Below, one piece after another: positions 61,019 to 64,000 of a DNA stretch of 64,000 bases. Positions within the stretch are counted from its first letter, which is position 1, and the number at the start of each line of letters is the position of its first letter. The DNA comes from JAQCEJ01 sp046160425 (GTDB lineage: Bacteria; Planctomycetota; Planctomycetia; Planctomycetales; Planctomycetaceae). The position numbers and the translations under genes were made by a program. The stretch spans positions 1-64,000 of the forward strand of contig JBJXGP010000363.1 of assembly GCA_046160425.1 (NCBI GenBank), read 5' to 3'. Below the pieces are notes generated by a model. The model searched no databases and was not told where the DNA came from. It worked only from the letters and a program-made list of their open reading frames with translations.

Positions 61019-63397
61019 ATGACTCTTCGGAAACCCCGCGCTGCACAATCGCGTTCGTCCCCAGTCCGGTCGCATTCGTCCGGTTCGACGGGAAACATGC
61101 ATCACGATTCAAGCGGAACCTCGTTCTTGCTGCGGGACGGGATCGTCGTCTGCGGCGTCGCCACTTGGTTCGCGCGCTGGCTCCTCCCGGCGGAATCGGC
61201 GACGTCCGGCGATACGTTGTGGATCGTCGCCATCTGGTCGTTGCTCTGGTTCATCCATTGGTATCGGCAATTTCGCGAGGGAAACCCACCGAGCAGGCTA
61301 TCACTGTGGGAGATCGGAATGTGGCTGATCGTGGTCAGCCAATGTGCCGCGGCGGGCGCCCTGTTGATGGAAGGTGGACAACGACGAGCGGCGATCAACT
61401 CCTGCTGGGAATGGATCGGCGTCGGTATCTCCACTTCATTGATGTTGTCCTGGCTGAAATCCCGTCGCGATCGGCGACATTTTTTCTCGATCATATTGAC
61501 GTTTTTCACGGTCCTCGCCGGACTCGGTATCTGGCAGCACTTTATCTGGTATCCCGCCACGGCGTCGGAGTACAAAACGCTGCTCGATGAATACGATGAG
61601 CTGCGATCGGGCACAACCGGCGATCGAAGTCATCGCATTCATCGCCTTGAGCAAATCGAAAGGCAACTCTCGCAGGAAGGCATCCCCAGCGAGCGGCAGG
61701 CGCGGATGATCTTCGAGCAACGCCTGTTCGCCAGCACCGAGCCGATCGGCTTTTTTGCGCTGGCAAATTCGTTTTCAGGACTGCTGGCAGTCGGCACGGT
61801 CATGGGAATTCTGGGCTGGTATTGGCACAAGCGGGCGCAAACGACGACGGATGACAAATCGCATTCCCCGAGAAGTCTTGTCTTCATTTCAACATCGCTT
61901 GCCATCATCTCCTATTGCCTGTTGCTGACGAAAAGCCGAACCGCCTGGGGCGGAACAACGGTCTCGCTCATTATCGGATTATTCGTCGCCACGCGGTCGT
62001 TTCGCCTGTCGTGGTCGGGGGGAATGAAGATTGTTGTGGTCGTCATCGTCGCCATCATGATCATCGGGGGAATCATGACGATGACCGGCGGACTTGACCG
62101 GCAAGTCTTGTCCGAAGCTCCCAAGTCGTTACGTTACCGTCTGGAATTCTGGACCGGAACCTGGCAGGTGATCCGCGAGCATCCGTGGCTGGGTGTCGGT
62201 CCCGGAAATTTTCGCCAACACTATTTACAGCATAAGCTGGTTGAATCGAGCGAAGAGATCGCCGATCCGCACCAGATGCTGCTCGATCTGTGGGTCCACG
62301 GCGGAATCGTCTCGCTCCTCGGCGTCGGCCTGATGTTATGGACCGCCGGCCGGTCGCTGCTTGCGAACCGATTGACCAACGTGCCTGGTACGCCCTCGCT
62401 ATCGTCGCGCGATGCCGATGATCCAAGCCGGGCCGCATGGATCTGGGGAGCGGTCGGTTGTTTTCTCTTGGTGCTCGGCATGCAAATCGTCACGGGCGAG
62501 ATGCTCGATGTCCGAATTCTCATTTGCGGCGTCGGTTTCGCCTGTTTGCTTCCCTTCGGTCTCAAGGTTTTCCCGTCGCTGTTATCGAGCGAAGGGATCT
62601 GGGGGATGGCAGGACTGACTATGTTCGTTCACCTGCAAGGGGCAGGGGGGATCTCGATGCCCGCTCTGACTCAGCTTCTGTTTCTGCTGCCGGCACTTTC
62701 GTTCGCGTCCGGACCGGACCACATTTCATCCGTCGAACAGAGCGATCAGGGGTCCGCCTCGCAGCGATCGGCGTTAACGTTATCGAAAGTCGCACTGGCG
62801 GTGATCATTTTTGCGGGACTGATGATCACCGCCTTCCAGCCCGTGCGGAATTGCCGGCGATTTCTGGCAGAGGGGGACTATGTGCTCTATTCGGGTAATT
62901 CTCCGCAAATCGCGGCGGCGTATTACCGGCAAGCGGCTGAAGCCGACCCCTGGAACCCGGAGCCGTACCATCGTTTGGCCAATCTTTCCTGGACGTTATG
63001 GGAATCCCGATCGGGAGAAAACGACCCCGACTTCGAACAGGGTATAGAAGCCCAGAGCCAGGCAAATGAACGCGATCCTCACAACCACAGGGGATACCGC
63101 ATCCTGGGGGAATGGCACATGAAACGAAATCGGCGTAGCTCATCGCCTGTCGACGCTCAGGCCGCCGTTGTCGCATATTCACGGGCCGTCGAATTTTATC
63201 CGACCCATGCCCTCCTTCAATGGGAACTGGCGACCGCCTGTCAAGCTGCGGGTTTGGTGGCCGACGCCCGACGCGCAGCAGAGCGGGCCTTGGAAATCGA
63301 CGATATCAATCGACGATACAATCATCTCGACAAATTCCTGCCGGCGGAACAGATCAAAGAACTCCGCCAATTGCTTGGCTCCGCAATGAAACCTTGA
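61019..63397 (+). CDS. O-antigen ligase-like membrane protein with C-terminal TPRs
   Basis: A 792-residue protein. About ten to twelve membrane helices carry a Wzy_C/O-antigen ligase domain: LLTKSRTAWGG and the long periplasmic loop with RYRLEFWTGTWQVIREHPWL and GVGPGNFRQHYLQH are typical. After the last helix (about residue 615) come two or three TPRs (YYRQAAEADPWNPEPYHRLA; ALLQWELATACQAAGL). Such Wzy/WaaL-TPR fusions are common in planctomycetes and join or ligate glycan units. The basic, Ser-rich N-terminal 30 residues may not be translated; an ATG at 61097 is an alternative. Confidence 0.85.
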   Translation: MTLRKPRAAQSRSSPVRSHSSGSTGNMHHDSSGTSFLLRDGIVVCGVATWFARWLLPAESATSGDTLWIVAIWSLLWFIHWYRQFREGNPPSRLSLWEIGMWLIVVSQCAAAGALLMEGGQRRAAINSCWEWIGVGISTSLMLSWLKSRRDRRHFFSIILTFFTVLAGLGIWQHFIWYPATASEYKTLLDEYDELRSGTTGDRSHRIHRLEQIERQLSQEGIPSERQARMIFEQRLFASTEPIGFFALANSFSGLLAVGTVMGILGWYWHKRAQTTTDDKSHSPRSLVFISTSLAIISYCLLLTKSRTAWGGTTVSLIIGLFVATRSFRLSWSGGMKIVVVVIVAIMIIGGIMTMTGGLDRQVLSEAPKSLRYRLEFWTGTWQVIREHPWLGVGPGNFRQHYLQHKLVESSEEIADPHQMLLDLWVHGGIVSLLGVGLMLWTAGRSLLANRLTNVPGTPSLSSRDADDPSRAAWIWGAVGCFLLVLGMQIVTGEMLDVRILICGVGFACLLPFGLKVFPSLLSSEGIWGMAGLTMFVHLQGAGGISMPALTQLLFLLPALSFASGPDHISSVEQSDQGSASQRSALTLSKVALAVIIFAGLMITAFQPVRNCRRFLAEGDYVLYSGNSPQIAAAYYRQAAEADPWNPEPYHRLANLSWTLWESRSGENDPDFEQGIEAQSQANERDPHNHRGYRILGEWHMKRNRRSSSPVDAQAAVVAYSRAVEFYPTHALLQWELATACQAAGLVADARRAAERALEIDDINRRYNHLDKFLPAEQIKELRQLLGSAMKP

Positions 63398-63519
63398 AGC
63401 AATTTCATGCAAGAATTTCTCTGTTGATAAATATGGCATTCGGCTGGATAATAGGAAAGTTTGAAGTGATCTTTCGTTAGATTCATTTTTCCGATCACCG
63501 TGAAGTTGGAGAGCTTGAA

Positions 63520-64000
63520 ATGCGTTTTCTTTCAGTACTGCTAGGCGTCGTCTGCTCGATTGTGGCACTTTCATTCACCGTTTGGGTCGGTCGCTATGCA
63601 CAAGTCGGCGAAAAGCCGGCCGACGATAAGCAGGTCGTCGTCGCACCGCCTCAACCTCCCAATCATGCCGCGGAAAAATCGGACGGTCAATCAAAGGATC
63701 CGGACCACGATCACTCGCACGACGGCAAAGAGGGCGACGGCCATGACCACGATAAAGACGAAGACAAGGTCAAACCCAAGGAAGAACCCGCCCCTGACAT
63801 TTCCGCATCCGGGCCGCATCCTAAAGCGGTGGTCGATCAAACCACCTATAACTTCGGCGTAATGGAAACTAAAACGACGGGCGAACACGTCTTCATCGTT
63901 CGCAATGAAGGGGAAGCTCCGCTCAGTCTGCGCCGCGGGACAAGCACCTGCATGTGTACGCGATTCGATATTCTGAAGAAGGAAGTCCTCCCCGGAGAAT
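63520..64000 (+). CDS. DUF1573 protein with His/Asp-rich linker (partial)
   Basis: 160 residues are visible before the window ends. GGAG lies 9 nt before the ATG. An N-terminal membrane helix (FLSVLLGVVCSIVALSFTVW) is followed by a linker rich in His, Asp and Lys (KDPDHDHSHDGKEGDGHDHD) that could bind metal ions, then the start of a DUF1573 Ig-like domain (TTYNFGVMETKTTGEHVFIV). DUF1573 proteins are exported and of unknown function. Confidence 0.82.
   Translation, partial: MRFLSVLLGVVCSIVALSFTVWVGRYAQVGEKPADDKQVVVAPPQPPNHAAEKSDGQSKDPDHDHSHDGKEGDGHDHDKDEDKVKPKEEPAPDISASGPHPKAVVDQTTYNFGVMETKTTGEHVFIVRNEGEAPLSLRRGTSTCMCTRFDILKKEVLPGE

Noticed and set aside
1..64000. tRNA, rRNA, tmRNA, RNase P or SRP RNA genes
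   Set aside because: I looked for T-loop GGTTCRAATCC-like strings and the known signatures and saw none; a covariance search such as tRNAscan-SE or Infernal would settle this.

Overview
The window looks like a chromosomal segment of a planctomycete. The signs are three DUF1501 secreted or Tat-exported proteins, PQQ-type beta-propellers, large TPR proteins, a CxxCH membrane protein, CopZ-like and LemA/M48 genes, weak or variable ribosome binding sites with many GTG starts, and intergenic palindromic repeats of a kind I associate with planctomycetes and cyanobacteria. This rests on gene content only; there is no rRNA gene. I found no tRNA and no CRISPR array.

Layout. 1-0.2 kb: the start of an IS3-family transposase running off the left edge. 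0.2-7.8 kb (mostly minus strand): a sialidase-like secreted protein, a membrane haem-binding protein, a PIN toxin/antitoxin pair, a DUF1802 protein, a beta-helix protein and a glutamine-dependent asparagine synthase. 8-15.6 kb: an endonuclease/phosphatase-fold protein, a metallophosphoesterase, a UbiD-type decarboxylase, a nitrilase-superfamily hydrolase coupled to a CopZ-like Fe-S protein, an rRNA methyltransferase coupled to a Nudix hydrolase. 15.8-19.7 kb: a carbohydrate cluster (HAD phosphatase, deoxyhypusine-synthase-like protein, PfkB/HldE-like kinase, GmhA-like isomerase). 19.7-24.4 kb: a PQQ beta-propeller, hisD and threonine aldolase.

24.5-33.1 kb is the accessory region. Three DUF1501 genes frame an islet at 28.6-31.5 kb with a DUF433/DUF5615 toxin-antitoxin pair, an orphan HicB-like protein, a duplicated 127-bp DUF1501 tail, an antitoxin-like gene whose toxin is broken after five codons, and a 534-residue protein with a PD-(D/E)xK-like (DUF4365-like) N-terminus. 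The last is the best candidate here for an undescribed defence-type gene.

33.3-41.9 kb is fatty-acid synthesis: rpmF-plsX-fabD, a zinc-ribbon membrane protein, acpP-fabF, a GntP-type permease split by a frameshift at a G run, and a ketosynthase homologue that has lost the catalytic Cys and one His. 42-50 kb: a TPR protein, a 1.25-kb gene-free gap with a possible structured RNA, then nusA-infB-rbfA. 50-60.7 kb: an atypical HhH DNA-glycosylase-like protein, a TPR protein, yebC, ruvB, a rhomboid-like protein, lemA with an M48 protease, and a WecA-like transferase. 61-64 kb: an O-antigen-ligase/TPR fusion and a partial DUF1573 protein.

Several families of short palindromic repeats lie between genes, including a composite element of about 100 bp in three copies whose stems show compensatory base changes.
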